The notes below the pieces were generated by a model that made no database searches, was not told where the DNA came from, and saw only the letters and a list, made by a program, of their open reading frames with translations. A stretch of DNA of 64,000 bases from Kribbella sp. VKM Ac-2568. GTDB taxonomy: Bacteria > Actinomycetota > Actinomycetes > Propionibacteriales > Kribbellaceae. The translations under genes were made by a program, and so were the position numbers. Below are positions 15,623 through 25,209 of the stretch, one piece after another. Numbering within the stretch: the stretch's first letter is position 1; every line of letters starts with the position of its first letter. Where the stretch lies: the NCBI RefSeq assembly GCF_004345365.1, contig NZ_SLVF01000004.1:124001-188000 (forward strand), given 5' to 3'.

Positions 15623-16665
15623 GCAGCACTGGTGGAGAGAAAAGAGACCGCGAAGGTGGCGGCGACCGGGCCCGAGAGCTACACCGCCTGGTCACCGGGT
15701 ACCAGGTATCGCAGGCGGTGCACGTCGCCGCGACCTTGGGGCTGTCCGACCTGCTCGCCGACGGTCCGAGAAGCGTGGCCGAGCTCGCTGCGGCCACGGG
15801 AGCGGACGCACGTTCGTTGACCCGCCTGATGCGCGCGCTGGCAGCGGTCGGGCTTTATGTCGGCGACGGCGGCGAGAGGTTCGCGAACACCGAGCTCGGT
15901 GACGCATTCCGGACCGATGCGCCGCATTCGGTCGCCGGCTGGGCGCGCTTGGTCGGCCGGCCGTTCCACTGGCAGACGTATGCGTCGCTGGAGCACAGCA
16001 TTCGCACGGGTGAGAACGCATTCGCAGCTGTCCACGGGGAGTCGGTCTGGGACTATCTTGCCAAGCACCCCGCCGAGCAGAAGGTCTTCGACGAAGCCAT
16101 GACGGCGTTGTCCCAGGCGGTGGCTGATGAGGTCGTCAACGCCTACGACTTCGGTCGGTTCGGCACGGTCGTCGACGTCGGCGGCGGTCGGGGGATGCTA
16201 TTGGGGGCCATCCTGTCGCGCTACCCCGCGGTCAACGGCGTGCTGTTCGACCAGCCCGATGTCGTGACCGGCGCGCACGAGCTGCTGTCGGCGACCGGTG
16301 TGTCGCAGCGCTGCCGAGTGGTCGGGGGCAGCTTCTTCGACTCTGTCCCCGACGGCGGGGACGCGTACCTCCTCAAGGCGGTGATCCACGACTGGCCGGA
16401 CGCCGAGTCCGTCGAGATCCTGCGCACCTGCCGGCGCTCGATGCCGGCGCACGGTCGCCTGCTGTTGGTGGAGCAGCTGCTTGACGAGTCTCCAGACCCC
16501 GTTCGGACGGCGTTGTCCGACCTCACCATGCTGGTCGTGGCAGGCGGTCAGGAACGTACGACGGACGAGTACCGCTCGTTGCTTGCGGCGGCTGGCTTCG
16601 ACCTCACCCGTACGGTGCCGACCGAGAGCGACGTGTTCGTGCTCGAGGCGGCGCCAGCTCAGTAG
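15619..16665 (+). CDS. O-methyltransferase (acetylserotonin/hydroxyneurosporene-like)
   Basis: A 348-residue SAM-dependent methyltransferase of the plant-type O-methyltransferase family (Methyltransf_2). The N-terminal dimerisation winged helix is seen in VSQAVHVAATLGLSDLLADG and TGADARSLTRLMRALAAVG. The catalytic domain carries VVDVGGGRGMLLGAIL (SAM motif I) and the family HDWPD signature after LLKAVI, with the usual catalytic His. GGAGG lies 8 bases before ATG 15619. Such enzymes act in polyketide and phenolic tailoring, but no biosynthetic genes are nearby, so the substrate is open. Confidence 0.88.
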   Translation: MSSTGGEKRDREGGGDRARELHRLVTGYQVSQAVHVAATLGLSDLLADGPRSVAELAAATGADARSLTRLMRALAAVGLYVGDGGERFANTELGDAFRTDAPHSVAGWARLVGRPFHWQTYASLEHSIRTGENAFAAVHGESVWDYLAKHPAEQKVFDEAMTALSQAVADEVVNAYDFGRFGTVVDVGGGRGMLLGAILSRYPAVNGVLFDQPDVVTGAHELLSATGVSQRCRVVGGSFFDSVPDGGDAYLLKAVIHDWPDAESVEILRTCRRSMPAHGRLLLVEQLLDESPDPVRTALSDLTMLVVAGGQERTTDEYRSLLAAAGFDLTRTVPTESDVFVLEAAPAQ

Positions 16666-16809
16666 GTGTCGTTCGCACGTTCCGGATTGCCCTCGACGGC
16701 ACACGCCCAAATGCTCGGCGGCCCGGGCGGGGCGTCTTGGGCGGGGAGTGTCGCATGGCCCACTGGCTGGTTCATAACACTCGTCCACCTGGGCATAGGG
16801 TTGGGCGGC

Positions 16810-17547
16810 ATGGCCCTGCGACTTGTTCAGGTGAATTTCAAGGCTCGGGATGACTCGGCGCTGGGCCTGTTCTGGGCGGGGGCGCTCGGCTGGGGTGTTT
16901 CCAGCGAGGAACCCGGTGCGACCAGCGTTACGCCCGTGGGTTCCGCCTGGCCTGTCCCCGACGCGGTCTCCGTCGATGTCATCGCCGTCCCGGACCCCGA
17001 AACAGTGAAAGACCGCGCGCACATCGAGCTCGCCACCACCTCTGCGGCCCATCACGCGGAGTTGGTCGCGCGCCTGAAGGAGCTCGGCGCGACGCCCGCC
17101 GACGTGCGCCAAGGCGACCTCCCGTGGACAGTTCTGGCCGACCCTGAGGGCAACGTGTTCTGCGTCCTGGAGCCTCGAGAGACCTACCGGGACACCGGCC
17201 CGATCGCCGCGGTGGTCGTCGACTGCGCGGACCCGCGGGCAATGGCCCGGTTCTGGGGCGAGGCGATGGACTGGACCCTGCACGAGGTGACCGACGATCA
17301 TGCGCTGCTGCGTTCGGCCGAGGGCGTCGGCCCGTATCTGGAGTTCCTCCGCACGCCCGATTTGAAGGACATGTCGAACCGCGTCCATCTCGACCTGCTG
17401 CCCTACCCCGTTGACGGTCAAGCGGCAGAGGTGGCCCGGGTCGAGGCCCTGGGCGCGACGCCCGCCGACGTAGGGCAGGGCGACGTCCCGTGGAAGGTTC
17501 TGGCCGACCCGGAGGGCAACGTGTTCTGCGTCCTCGGCCCGGCCTGA
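16810..17547 (+). CDS. Duplicated VOC (glyoxalase-like) protein
   Basis: A 245-residue protein made of two vicinal-oxygen-chelate domains, each ending in a near-identical block: LADPEGNVFCVLEP (about residue 118) and LADPEGNVFCVLGP at the C-terminus. LVQVNFKARDDSALGLFWAG and VVVDCADPRAMARFWGEAMD are the opening strands of the two halves. The conserved Glu of DPEGN is a metal ligand in related lyases and resistance proteins. The start at ATG 16810 is the first Met that leads directly into the first strand. No function beyond fold can be assigned. Confidence 0.85.
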   Translation: MALRLVQVNFKARDDSALGLFWAGALGWGVSSEEPGATSVTPVGSAWPVPDAVSVDVIAVPDPETVKDRAHIELATTSAAHHAELVARLKELGATPADVRQGDLPWTVLADPEGNVFCVLEPRETYRDTGPIAAVVVDCADPRAMARFWGEAMDWTLHEVTDDHALLRSAEGVGPYLEFLRTPDLKDMSNRVHLDLLPYPVDGQAAEVARVEALGATPADVGQGDVPWKVLADPEGNVFCVLGPA

Positions 17548-17677
17548 GGCAGGAGCGCTCGTGGGGGACACGCGGCACCGTCGGGGATCGCCGGAGCCGG
17601 CATGGGTTGCGTAGGATGAGCTCGTCGTCGGTTCGCTAGGTCGGATGATCCTCCGCTGCGACCGAGAGGAGTTCGGC

Positions 17678-18535
17678 ATGGTGTCCATTTCGGAGCGGGA
17701 GAGCAGGGAGATCGAGGCGGCGAACGCCTCCGGTACCACTCCGGTTGTCTTCATCCACGGCCTCTGGCTGCTGCCGAGCAGCTGGGCCAACTGGGCGGAC
17801 TTCTTCAAGCAGGCCGGCTACGTGCCGCTGACGCCGGACTGGCCAGACGATCCCGAAACGGTTGAAGAGGCGCGGGCGACCCCGGACGTCCTCGCCAACA
17901 AGACACTGAAGCAGGTTGCCGACCACACAGCCGATGTGATCGGCAAGCTCGAGAAGAAGCCCGCCGTGATGGGCCACTCGACCGGCGGATTGTTCGCCCA
18001 GATGCTCGCCGGCCGTGGGCTCTCGGCAGCCACGGTTGCCATCGACCCGGGCGTATTTCGTGGCGTCCTGCCGCTGCCCCTCTCCACGCTCAAGGCGAGT
18101 GGACCTTTCTTATTGAACCCGCGGTATCGAGGCCGAGCCATCACGCTCACCTTCGATCAGTTCAAGTACGGCTGGACGAACGCCCTCGATGATGACGAGG
18201 CGAAGCGCCTGTACGACACCTACCACGTGGCCGGGTCGGGGATCGCCCTGGCCCAGATGGCCAACGCCAACCTCAACCCCCGGACCGAGTCGAAGGTCGA
18301 CACGATGAACCCCGATCGGGGTCCGCTGCTGATCCTCGATGGGGAGAACGACCACACGGTTCCCTGGGCGATCGCCAACGCCTCCTACAAGCGGCAAAAG
18401 GGCAACCCCAGCGTCACCGAGATCAAGAAGATGCCCCGCCGCGGCCACTCGCTGACCATCGACCACGGCTGGCAGGATGTCGCGCAGACCGCGCTCGACT
18501 TCGTCGACCGGTTCGTCCCGGCCAAGCCGAACTAG
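17678..18535 (+). CDS. Alpha/beta hydrolase
   Basis: A 285-residue alpha/beta hydrolase. VVFIHGLWLLPSSWANW holds the oxyanion-hole HG motif, the nucleophile elbow is GHSTGG (Ser near residue 106), LILDGENDHTVPW supplies the acid, and RRGHSLTIDHGW the catalytic His. AGAGGA lies 7 bases before ATG 17678, so that start is preferred over 17645. The Leu in GPFLLNPR is encoded by TTA (18110-18112), placing the gene among the few in this window that depend on the tRNA-Leu(UAA) at 13.5 kb. Substrate unknown; the family includes non-haem peroxidases and esterases. Confidence 0.88.
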   Translation: MVSISERESREIEAANASGTTPVVFIHGLWLLPSSWANWADFFKQAGYVPLTPDWPDDPETVEEARATPDVLANKTLKQVADHTADVIGKLEKKPAVMGHSTGGLFAQMLAGRGLSAATVAIDPGVFRGVLPLPLSTLKASGPFLLNPRYRGRAITLTFDQFKYGWTNALDDDEAKRLYDTYHVAGSGIALAQMANANLNPRTESKVDTMNPDRGPLLILDGENDHTVPWAIANASYKRQKGNPSVTEIKKMPRRGHSLTIDHGWQDVAQTALDFVDRFVPAKPN

Positions 18536-18774
18536 CCGGCCTCGATCTGCTCGAGCAGGTGGACGTTCTCTGTGAGGTCAGGGTCGGTTGGAACGCGGAC
18601 TAGCCGCGGCCTCGCGTCTTCCAGGTCCAGCGCGTGAGTTTGGCGAAGTCGTCCCAGTGGCTTGGGTGCTTGGCCGCCGGGTGGGCCGCACCGTGCTCGC
18701 GAGGGTCCGGTGTAAGACGGGTGCGGCAGCGGTATCGGCGTCCGGTGCGGAGGCGGACGCCGATACCGGTCAGG
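18536..18774. other. Intergenic spacer between convergent hydrolase genes
   Basis: No gene is assigned. On the minus strand a short open stretch ending at the hydrolase stop reads LVRVPTDPDLTENVHLLEQI, which looks protein-like but has no start and no family I recognise; it may be a remnant. Confidence 0.3.
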
Positions 18775-19548
18775 TCAGGCCGGTGACGGGCTGACCCGGC
18801 CGAGGTGCCGGGGCAAGAACTCGTGGTCGAGCCCGTACCAGCGGATGTTGCGGTGATCGCCCGGGTTGGCGTGCAACGTCTTTTCCTTCGAGGCGAAGGC
18901 GTCGAACAACGTGAGAGTGGATTGGCGGTCGACGTGCTCGTCGTCCCACGGGAGCAGGAACTGGATCGGGACGGTGATCCGTCTCGCTGCCTCGATCAGC
19001 GCCTCGTGCACGACGAACCCGCCACCGAAGATGGCGGCGGTGATCCTGGGGTCGATCGCCGTCAGCGGTATCCCGATCGCGGTGCCCAAGGTGATGCCAC
19101 CGCCATAGCCGATCGGCGCTTCGGTGCCGATCTCGGGCAGTTTCTGAAGGGCGTCCAGGGTCGCCTGCCATTCCGGTACGGCACGCTCCGCCAGTGAGAT
19201 GCCGTAGTGGACGCTGATCGACTCGACGCGCTCGGTCTCGCCCGCCATCATGGCCTGCCGGAGGTCGGCGCGGACCTGCTCGTCCTCCGCCGTGCGCGGG
19301 CGGTCGCCGTGTCCGGGCGCATCGATGGCGGCCACGGTGAAACCCCAGGTGGTCACGTTTTCGTGGGCGCGGGCCATGAGTTCCGGTGCCTTCTTGTGCA
19401 GGCCGCCACCGTGACCCATCAGCACCAGTGGGGCGTGATCGGAGCCGGATACGGGCGACCAGAGCACGCCGGGGACTTCGCCCACGATGAAGTCGCGTTC
19501 GAGCACACCGTTCGACGATGTCTCCGCGGTGAAACGTACAGAATGCAT
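18775..19548 (-). CDS. Alpha/beta hydrolase lacking the usual nucleophile serine
   Basis: A 257-residue alpha/beta-hydrolase-fold protein similar to dienelactone-hydrolase/acyl esterase-like proteins. LVLMGHGGGLHKK is the oxyanion loop, FTVAAIDAPGHGDRP the following strand, and PWDDEHVDRQ and GDHRNIRWYG the acid and His regions. At the nucleophile elbow the sequence is GYGGGITLGTAIG, where relatives have a GxSxG-type Ser; here Thr occupies that place. It may use Thr, or be a non-catalytic relative. ATG 19548 is preferred over 19599. A putative leader peptide and hairpin precede it. Confidence 0.82.
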   Translation of the reverse strand: MHSVRFTAETSSNGVLERDFIVGEVPGVLWSPVSGSDHAPLVLMGHGGGLHKKAPELMARAHENVTTWGFTVAAIDAPGHGDRPRTAEDEQVRADLRQAMMAGETERVESISVHYGISLAERAVPEWQATLDALQKLPEIGTEAPIGYGGGITLGTAIGIPLTAIDPRITAAIFGGGFVVHEALIEAARRITVPIQFLLPWDDEHVDRQSTLTLFDAFASKEKTLHANPGDHRNIRWYGLDHEFLPRHLGRVSPSPA

Positions 19549-19563
19549 AGGTTGTTGCCTTTC

Positions 19564-19658
19564 GGGAGTGCCTTGTAATGGAGGCGCTCCCGGCGACACT
19601 TACGTCAATCGCCCGACCGCGACGAAGCAGGGAGCACCCACGTGCGTACAGCGTTCAT
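19564..19658 (-). promoter_or_regulatory. Possible leader peptide and hairpin upstream of the hydrolase
   Basis: A 17-codon frame at 19605-19658 starts with ATG and has a consensus ribosome site, GGAGGTGAG, 5 bases upstream; it reads MNAVRTWVLPASSRSGD. Between its stop and the hydrolase start a hairpin (19564-19573 with 19582-19591, one mismatch in ten pairs) could form in the RNA. The arrangement suggests translational or transcriptional attenuation. This is seen in sequence but not proven. Confidence 0.45.
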
Positions 19659-19888
19659 GGGTCTCACCTCCTCGGGCAGTGTCACGGCCTCCGGCACGTT
19701 ATCAACCCTGACGCGGCCCCGCCCACCCATTTCCTGTCGACCAACCCAATGGTGAATCCAGCGCTCATGCGGCGGGCCATCGCATGGTCGGTGCCGAAAC
19801 ATGAGTCCTGCCACCGTGCCCGAGCAAGACCAGGGCCCGCCAACGCACGCATCTGCCGTGGAGTGGACAGTGGGCCTACGCTGACCGG
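19659..19888. other. Divergent spacer, hydrolase and LAL regulator
   Basis: About 230 bases that must hold the promoters for the minus-strand hydrolase leader and the plus-strand LAL gene. I could not pick convincing -35/-10 pairs, and no further gene is visible. Confidence 0.3.
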
Positions 19889-22615
19889 ATGCCTGTGTTG
19901 GGCACCAAACTGCATCTGCCTTCGCCGCGTCGGCGGCTGGTGCAGCGCGCCCGCCTCACCGACCAGTTGCGCGCGGACGGAGGGGAAGGGCCGCGGCTGG
20001 TCCTCGTCGTGGCACCGGCCGGGTTCGGCAAGACCACACTCCTGGCGCAGTGGCTGGCAGCCGAGCCGTCGCAGCGCAGAGTGGCGTGGCTGGCTCTGGA
20101 CTCGGGCGACGCCGACCTCCGACGGTTCCTGGCGCACCTCGTGGCTGCGATCCAGACCGCCGAACCCGAGGCTGGTATCGAGGCGCTCGCCCTGCTGGAG
20201 GCCGGCGGCACCACGCCGACCGACGCCGTACTGGTCAGCCTGATCAACGATCTCGACGTCCTCGCCGGTCCCACAGTGGTGGCGCTCGACGACTACCACG
20301 TCATCGACGCGGCCGCCGTCCATGAGGCGGTGACCTTCCTCCTGGACAACCTGCCTCCGCAGGTCACGTTGGCGATGACCACTCGGGCCGACCCGCCGCT
20401 CCCGCTGTCCCGGCTGCGTGCGCGTGGCGAGCTCGTGGAGGTGCGGGCCGCGGACCTCAGGTTCACCACCGACGAAGCGGAGGTGTTCCTCAACGAGGTG
20501 ATGGGGCTGCAGTTGAAGCCCGCCCTCGTGGCCGCGCTCGAGGCGCGCACCGAGGGGTGGGCGGCCGGGTTGCAGCTGGCCGCGCTGTCGGCCCGGACCC
20601 ATGCCGGCGCCGACGGGTCTGGAGACGTCGCCGGGTTCGTCGATGCCTTCTCTGGAAGCCATCGGTTCATCCTCGACTACCTCGTCGAGGAGGTTCTGGA
20701 CCGACAGCCGGACGAGGTACGCAGGTTCCTGCTCGACACCTCCGTGCTCGACCAGCTGACCGGCGGCCTCTGCGACGCCCTGACCGGTCGCTCCGACGGC
20801 CAGCCGATGCTGGAGACCCTCGAGCGCGAGAACCTGTTCGTCGTCCCGCTCGACGACGAGCGCCGGTGGTACCGCTACCACCACCTCTTCGCCGATGCAT
20901 TGCGTGCCCGTCTTGCTGCCCGGCATGCCGACCGGGTCGGTGAGCTGCACGCCGCCGCCAGCCGATGGCTGGCCGAGAACGGGCTGCTTGCCGATGCCGT
21001 CCGGCACGCCATCGCGAGCGGCGACCACGAGCACACCGCCGACCTCGTCGAGCTCACAGTGGCCGACCTGCGCCGACGACGCCAGGACCGCACCCTTCGC
21101 GACTGGCTGGTCGCGCTACCCGACGACGTCGTACGGCGCCGACCGCTGCTCGCCACCCACGTGGGGTGGAGCCGGCTCTCCGAGGGCGACTTCGACGGGG
21201 TGGAGGCGTGGCTCGACGCCGCCGAGGCTGGTCTCGACGCGACGCCGCCATCGACCATCCCCAGCGCGGGTTCGCTGGCCGAGGCGGTCAGGGACCGGGA
21301 GAGCGATGTCCGCTCCCTCCCGGCCATGATCGTGGTCTACCGCGCCTCGGTCGCCCAGGCCCGAGGCGACGTCGACGGTACGGTCTCGCACGCTCGCCGG
21401 GCACTCGCGCTGGCCGGGCCGGAGGACCACTTCCCGCGCGGCGCCGCCGCCGGCTTCGTCGGTCTGGCGGCATGGGCCGCCGGCGACCTCGGTACTGCGG
21501 TGGACACGTTCACCGAGGCGGTCGCCGGCCTGCACGCGGCCGGCATGGTCGCGGACGAGCTAGGCGCGACCGTTGTGCTGGCGAACATGTGGCTGGCGCG
21601 CGGACGTCCGGTCGAGGCGCGCCGGCTCTACGAACGCGCGCTGATCGCAGCCGAGAGCCACCCCGGACCGGTGCTCTCCACCACTGGCGACCTGCACGTC
21701 GGCCTCGCCGACGTCCTCCGCGAGCAAGGCCACCTCGATGCGGCCGCGGAGCACCTCGAGGTCGCCCGCGAGCTCGGCGACCGGGCGTCGCTGCTGGAGA
21801 ACCGGCATCGCTGGTACGCCGCGATGGCCGCACTGCTGCAGGCGAAAGGCGACCTCGACGACGCGATCGCGATGCTCGACCAGGCCGAGCCGCTCTTCCT
21901 GCCCGGCTACTTCCCGGACGTGCGGCCGATTGCCGCGACCAGGGCGCGGCTGCGGATCGTCCAGGGCCGCCTCGATGAGGCGCGGGCGTGGGCGCGCGAG
22001 CGCGGGGTCGCGCCGACGGATCCGCCGACCTACCTGGCCGAGTACGACCAGCTCACCCTCGCCCGGCTGCTCGTCGCCGAGGGTGACGCGCGCGAGGCGC
22101 TCGGCCTGCTCGACCGCGTGCTGGACGCAGCGCGGGCGGCGGGCCGCGACGGCAGCCTGGTCGAGGCGGACCTGGTGCGGGCGCTCGCCCACCACGCGAA
22201 CGGCGACGCGGACTTGGCGGCGGCCGACCTCACTGCCGCCCTCACCGACGGGGTGCCGGCCGGCTACTGCCGCCTCTTCCTCGACGAGGGACGGCCGATG
22301 CTGGAGCTGCTCGGGCAGGTTGCCCGCGCCGCGGCGCACGACGTACGGACGCATGCGGAGCACCTACTGGCCGCCGCACAGAGACCGTCGGCAGCACCCG
22401 CTCCCGCTGGACCCGCCTCCGAGGAAGGACTCAGCGAGCGCGAGCTCCACGTGCTGCGCTTGCTGGCTACCGAGCTCAGCGGGCCGGAGATCGCGCGACA
22501 GCTCTTCGTCTCGGTGAACACGCTGCGCACGCACACCAAGCACATCTTCACCAAGCTCGACGTGAACACCCGCCACGCCGCGGTACGTCGAGCCGCGGAC
22601 CTCGGCCTGCTCTGA
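19889..22615 (+). CDS. LAL-type (MalT-like) LuxR family ATP-dependent regulator
   Basis: A 908-residue large ATP-binding regulator of the LuxR family. Walker A is [17 protein letters not shown] (near residue 35) and the Walker B-like segment is [12 protein letters not shown] (near 130). A long TPR-like helical middle runs from about 420 to 830 ([20 protein letters not shown] and similar repeats). The C-terminal helix-turn-helix is [20 protein letters not shown], then [14 protein letters not shown]. MalT and cholesterol-oxidase regulators share this design; inducer binding to the TPR part and ATP promote activation. It lies 124 bases upstream of a small membrane protein gene that may be its target. 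Confidence 0.95.
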   Translation: MPVLGTKLHLPSPRRRLVQRARLTDQLRADGGEGPRLVLVVAPAGFGKTTLLAQWLAAEPSQRRVAWLALDSGDADLRRFLAHLVAAIQTAEPEAGIEALALLEAGGTTPTDAVLVSLINDLDVLAGPTVVALDDYHVIDAAAVHEAVTFLLDNLPPQVTLAMTTRADPPLPLSRLRARGELVEVRAADLRFTTDEAEVFLNEVMGLQLKPALVAALEARTEGWAAGLQLAALSARTHAGADGSGDVAGFVDAFSGSHRFILDYLVEEVLDRQPDEVRRFLLDTSVLDQLTGGLCDALTGRSDGQPMLETLERENLFVVPLDDERRWYRYHHLFADALRARLAARHADRVGELHAAASRWLAENGLLADAVRHAIASGDHEHTADLVELTVADLRRRRQDRTLRDWLVALPDDVVRRRPLLATHVGWSRLSEGDFDGVEAWLDAAEAGLDATPPSTIPSAGSLAEAVRDRESDVRSLPAMIVVYRASVAQARGDVDGTVSHARRALALAGPEDHFPRGAAAGFVGLAAWAAGDLGTAVDTFTEAVAGLHAAGMVADELGATVVLANMWLARGRPVEARRLYERALIAAESHPGPVLSTTGDLHVGLADVLREQGHLDAAAEHLEVARELGDRASLLENRHRWYAAMAALLQAKGDLDDAIAMLDQAEPLFLPGYFPDVRPIAATRARLRIVQGRLDEARAWARERGVAPTDPPTYLAEYDQLTLARLLVAEGDAREALGLLDRVLDAARAAGRDGSLVEADLVRALAHHANGDADLAAADLTAALTDGVPAGYCRLFLDEGRPMLELLGQVARAAAHDVRTHAEHLLAAAQRPSAAPAPAGPASEEGLSERELHVLRLLATELSGPEIARQLFVSVNTLRTHTKHIFTKLDVNTRHAAVRRAADLGLL

Positions 22616-22739
22616 GCGTCGCCGCGGCCGAATCACCAACCCGGTCACATCAGATGGTGATGTGGCCTCACCACGTCGATTCCTAACGTCACGACCATCG
22701 CCGGACAACCGCCCGGCACCGAACACCAAGGAATCCGAC

Positions 22740-23426
22740 ATGAACATCACCGCCAATCGCCTCACCGCAGCCTCCGGTCTCTGCGCCGCAGCCGCGGGCG
22801 CCATCTTCATCGGCGTCCAGATCAACCACCCGCCGGCCGACGTCGCGCACATCGCCACCACCGAGATTGCGGTCCGCGAGACCGCGAAGGCCCTGATGAC
22901 CGTCCTGGCGCTGGTCGGCTTCACCGGCATGTTCCTCCGCAACCGCCGCCGGTTCGGCGTCCTCGGGCTCGCCGGCTACCTGCTGCTGACCGTCGGCTAC
23001 CTCGCGATCTTCGCCGTCCAGGTCATCGTCGCCTGCGTCCTCCCGACAGTGGCGAAGTCGAACCCGGGCTACGTCCAGGACGTCCTCGACGCGGCCGTCG
23101 GTGGCAGCCCGCTCGGCGACATCGGCCACATGCACGAGCTGTTCCTCGTCTCCGGCGTCGGTTACTCGCTCGGTGGTCTGCTGTTCGGAATCGCACTGTT
23201 CCGCGCCGGCATACTGGCCCGCTGGGCCTCCCTGCTGCTCGCCTACGCCACCACCTCCGCCCTCGCGCTGGCCGTGCTGCCGGAGTCCTTCAACCGCCCG
23301 TTCGCGGTGCCCACCGGCGTCGCGCTGATCGGCCTCGGCATCTCGCTATGGCGCGACCAGCGCCGGCAGGCCAAGACCGTCGACGCGCCGGCCACGGTAC
23401 GGGTCGCGGAGCCAACCACCCGATGA
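22740..23426 (+). CDS. Polytopic membrane protein, unknown function
   Basis: A 228-residue integral membrane protein with six likely transmembrane segments (LCAAAAGAIFIGVQI, ALMTVLALVGFTGMFL, YLLLTVGYLAIFAVQVIVAC, ELFLVSGVGYSLGGLLFGIA, ASLLLAYATTSALALAVL, VPTGVALIGLGISL). The C-terminal tail is hydrophilic. AAGGA sits 7 bases before ATG 22740. It resembles uncharacterised actinobacterial membrane proteins found downstream of LAL regulators, and co-regulation with the upstream gene is likely but not shown. I cannot assign a function. Confidence 0.75.
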   Translation: MNITANRLTAASGLCAAAAGAIFIGVQINHPPADVAHIATTEIAVRETAKALMTVLALVGFTGMFLRNRRRFGVLGLAGYLLLTVGYLAIFAVQVIVACVLPTVAKSNPGYVQDVLDAAVGGSPLGDIGHMHELFLVSGVGYSLGGLLFGIALFRAGILARWASLLLAYATTSALALAVLPESFNRPFAVPTGVALIGLGISLWRDQRRQAKTVDAPATVRVAEPTTR

Positions 23427-23522
23427 GCACCCGCGAGCGGAGCCGGCCAGCGCCTGTGGCGCTGGCCGCTCAGCGCGCTGAAGCTGTTGGAGATGCACAT
23501 TGCTGGTCGCGGTTGGGAGCGT

Positions 23523-24680
23523 TCAGCCGGACTTCATGGCTGGGGATGGGTAGCCGGTGATGCGGGTGCCGTTGAGCCAGGTGGTTAGGCGGGATGCCTC
23601 TTCGTCTAGGGCGCGGCGGGCGTCAGGGGAGATCCGCTCGAGTAGACGAACCTGTACTGCGCCTGCGGTGTCATGGGTCCAGCAGCCCACTACTCGGCCG
23701 TTGAGCCAGGCGGTTGTGCCGGCGTTGCCGCGGGTGTCGAAGAGTTGGGTGGCGTGCGGGCCTAGGTAGAAGTCGCGTTTCTGCCAGCCCATCACGGTTG
23801 GGTCGAGCACTGGTAGGAGCGCGACCCAGGCGCCGGGGTCGGAAACCTCGTCGAGGTCCCCGGGGAGTAGCCAGCCGGTGCCGCCGTCGTCTAGAGAGAC
23901 CTCGACGGCATCGAGTTCGGACAGGGCCGCTCGTACTACGGTCTTGGTTGCGCCTAGCCACCAGACGAGGTCGTTCTCGGTGCCGGGGCCGAAGGTGTGG
24001 AGCCAGCGGCGGATGATTTCGCGGTAGCCGTCGGCGGCGTCCCACGATGCCGGCACGTTGCCGAGCCAATGGCGCATAAGGGTCAGGCGCGGGCGCGCAG
24101 TACGCCAGTGGGCGGTGTTGGTGCCGCGCACGATGTCCGCGGTGGCACCGAGATGGGTGAGGACCCCGGACGCCGACCAAGTCGCGCCTGCTGCCAACGG
24201 CACCCTCACGTCGATCATCGGTACCGCCTGCCGTACTTCGAGGGCCGAGCGGCCGTCCGGCGCGTCAGCGAGTACTGCGAGGACCTCGGCGCGGGCGTGG
24301 TCGAGCCAATCCTCGCCGTTGTCGGTGAGGCCGGCTTTAGCGGCTTCCTTGGTCATCCGCGCCCGCTCGATGCCGGCAACCCGGGCGGACGCGCTGGGCC
24401 AGACGGCCGGCAGCAGATCGCGCGGGAACGCGAAGAGAGTGCGGCGCATGGCGAGTTGCTTCACGAGGCTGCGGTCGTCGTACAGCGCCCGGTCAACGTC
24501 TTCGACCTCGAGTGACTCGACGCGCGCCCAACAGGACAGGTAGACCGTCGCCGGCTCGGTGGCGTGCAACACGGTCATCGCCCGCGTCGCCGCCTCTGGG
24601 GAGTCAACGCTGAACCCCGGAGCCAGTGCGTGCCGGACGGCCAGCCGAGCCCGCCGCTCGTCGTCGGATACGTGCTGCAT
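23523..24680 (-). CDS. Winged helix DNA-binding domain protein (HTH_42/YcaQ-like)
   Basis: A 385-residue protein of the winged-helix family (PF06224) related to E. coli YcaQ/AlkX-like DNA glycosylases. Signature elements are MTVLHATEPATVYLSCWARV, KQLAMRRTLFAFPRDLL, HTFGPGTENDLVWWLG, WVALLPVLDPTVMGWQKRDF and GRVVGCWTHDTAGAVQVRLL. YcaQ-type members remove bulky alkylated bases or unhook interstrand crosslinks, but many actinobacterial paralogues are untested. A second, diverged paralogue lies at 53.5 kb. The gene stands alone; the start ATG 24680 follows a short leader. Confidence 0.85.
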   Translation of the reverse strand: MQHVSDDERRARLAVRHALAPGFSVDSPEAATRAMTVLHATEPATVYLSCWARVESLEVEDVDRALYDDRSLVKQLAMRRTLFAFPRDLLPAVWPSASARVAGIERARMTKEAAKAGLTDNGEDWLDHARAEVLAVLADAPDGRSALEVRQAVPMIDVRVPLAAGATWSASGVLTHLGATADIVRGTNTAHWRTARPRLTLMRHWLGNVPASWDAADGYREIIRRWLHTFGPGTENDLVWWLGATKTVVRAALSELDAVEVSLDDGGTGWLLPGDLDEVSDPGAWVALLPVLDPTVMGWQKRDFYLGPHATQLFDTRGNAGTTAWLNGRVVGCWTHDTAGAVQVRLLERISPDARRALDEEASRLTTWLNGTRITGYPSPAMKSG

Positions 24681-24741
24681 CGGCCCTCCCCGTCAGACCC
24701 ACCCAAAGGACCGCCTACGGTACTCAGCCGCACCGACAGAC

Positions 24742-25200
24742 TCAGGGGTGTGGCTGATCGGGCAGGTGGTTCCATTCGTGCTCGTCAACTGGGACGTGTT
24801 CGGCGGTGGCCAGGTAGCGGTGGGCCAGGTCGACCAGTTGGGTTGGGGAGATGTCGGGGAGGGCGGCGTAGTCTCGCTGGTTCAGGTCGAGCGAGTAGAA
24901 GCCGGTCGGGCGGTCTCGGAGCTCGGTGATGACCACGCAGCGGCAGAGGTTGTAGGCCTGGCGAGTCATCGGGACGACGTAGTGGTTGCCCAATTCGTTG
25001 CGATGGTAGTCGAGCCACTCGGGACGGCCCCGCGCGCTGGCGTACGGCGTCTGGGTCGCCTTGGCGATGAGGGCCTCGAGGGCATCGGTCGAGACGACCT
25101 TGATGACGCCTGATCCACCGTCGAACAGGAAAGGCAGCTGGTCCGGGCCGAACCTCGGCCACAACCGGACCCGACCGCGCCATCCGAACAGCAGCTTCAT
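24742..25200 (-). CDS. Conserved hypothetical protein
   Basis: A 152-residue soluble protein with no family I can name. It starts MKLLFGWRGRVRLWPRFGPD, contains YHRNELGNHYVVPMTRQAYN and ends rich in His and acidic residues (HVPVDEHEWNHL). No signal peptide or membrane helix is seen. Nine bases separate it from the GrpB-like gene upstream, and DinB precedes that, so the three are probably one minus-strand transcript. Codon use is like its neighbours and the frame is intact, which supports a real gene. Confidence 0.65.
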   Translation of the reverse strand: MKLLFGWRGRVRLWPRFGPDQLPFLFDGGSGVIKVVSTDALEALIAKATQTPYASARGRPEWLDYHRNELGNHYVVPMTRQAYNLCRCVVITELRDRPTGFYSLDLNQRDYAALPDISPTQLVDLAHRYLATAEHVPVDEHEWNHLPDQPHP

Positions 25201-25209
25201 ACCTTGAGC

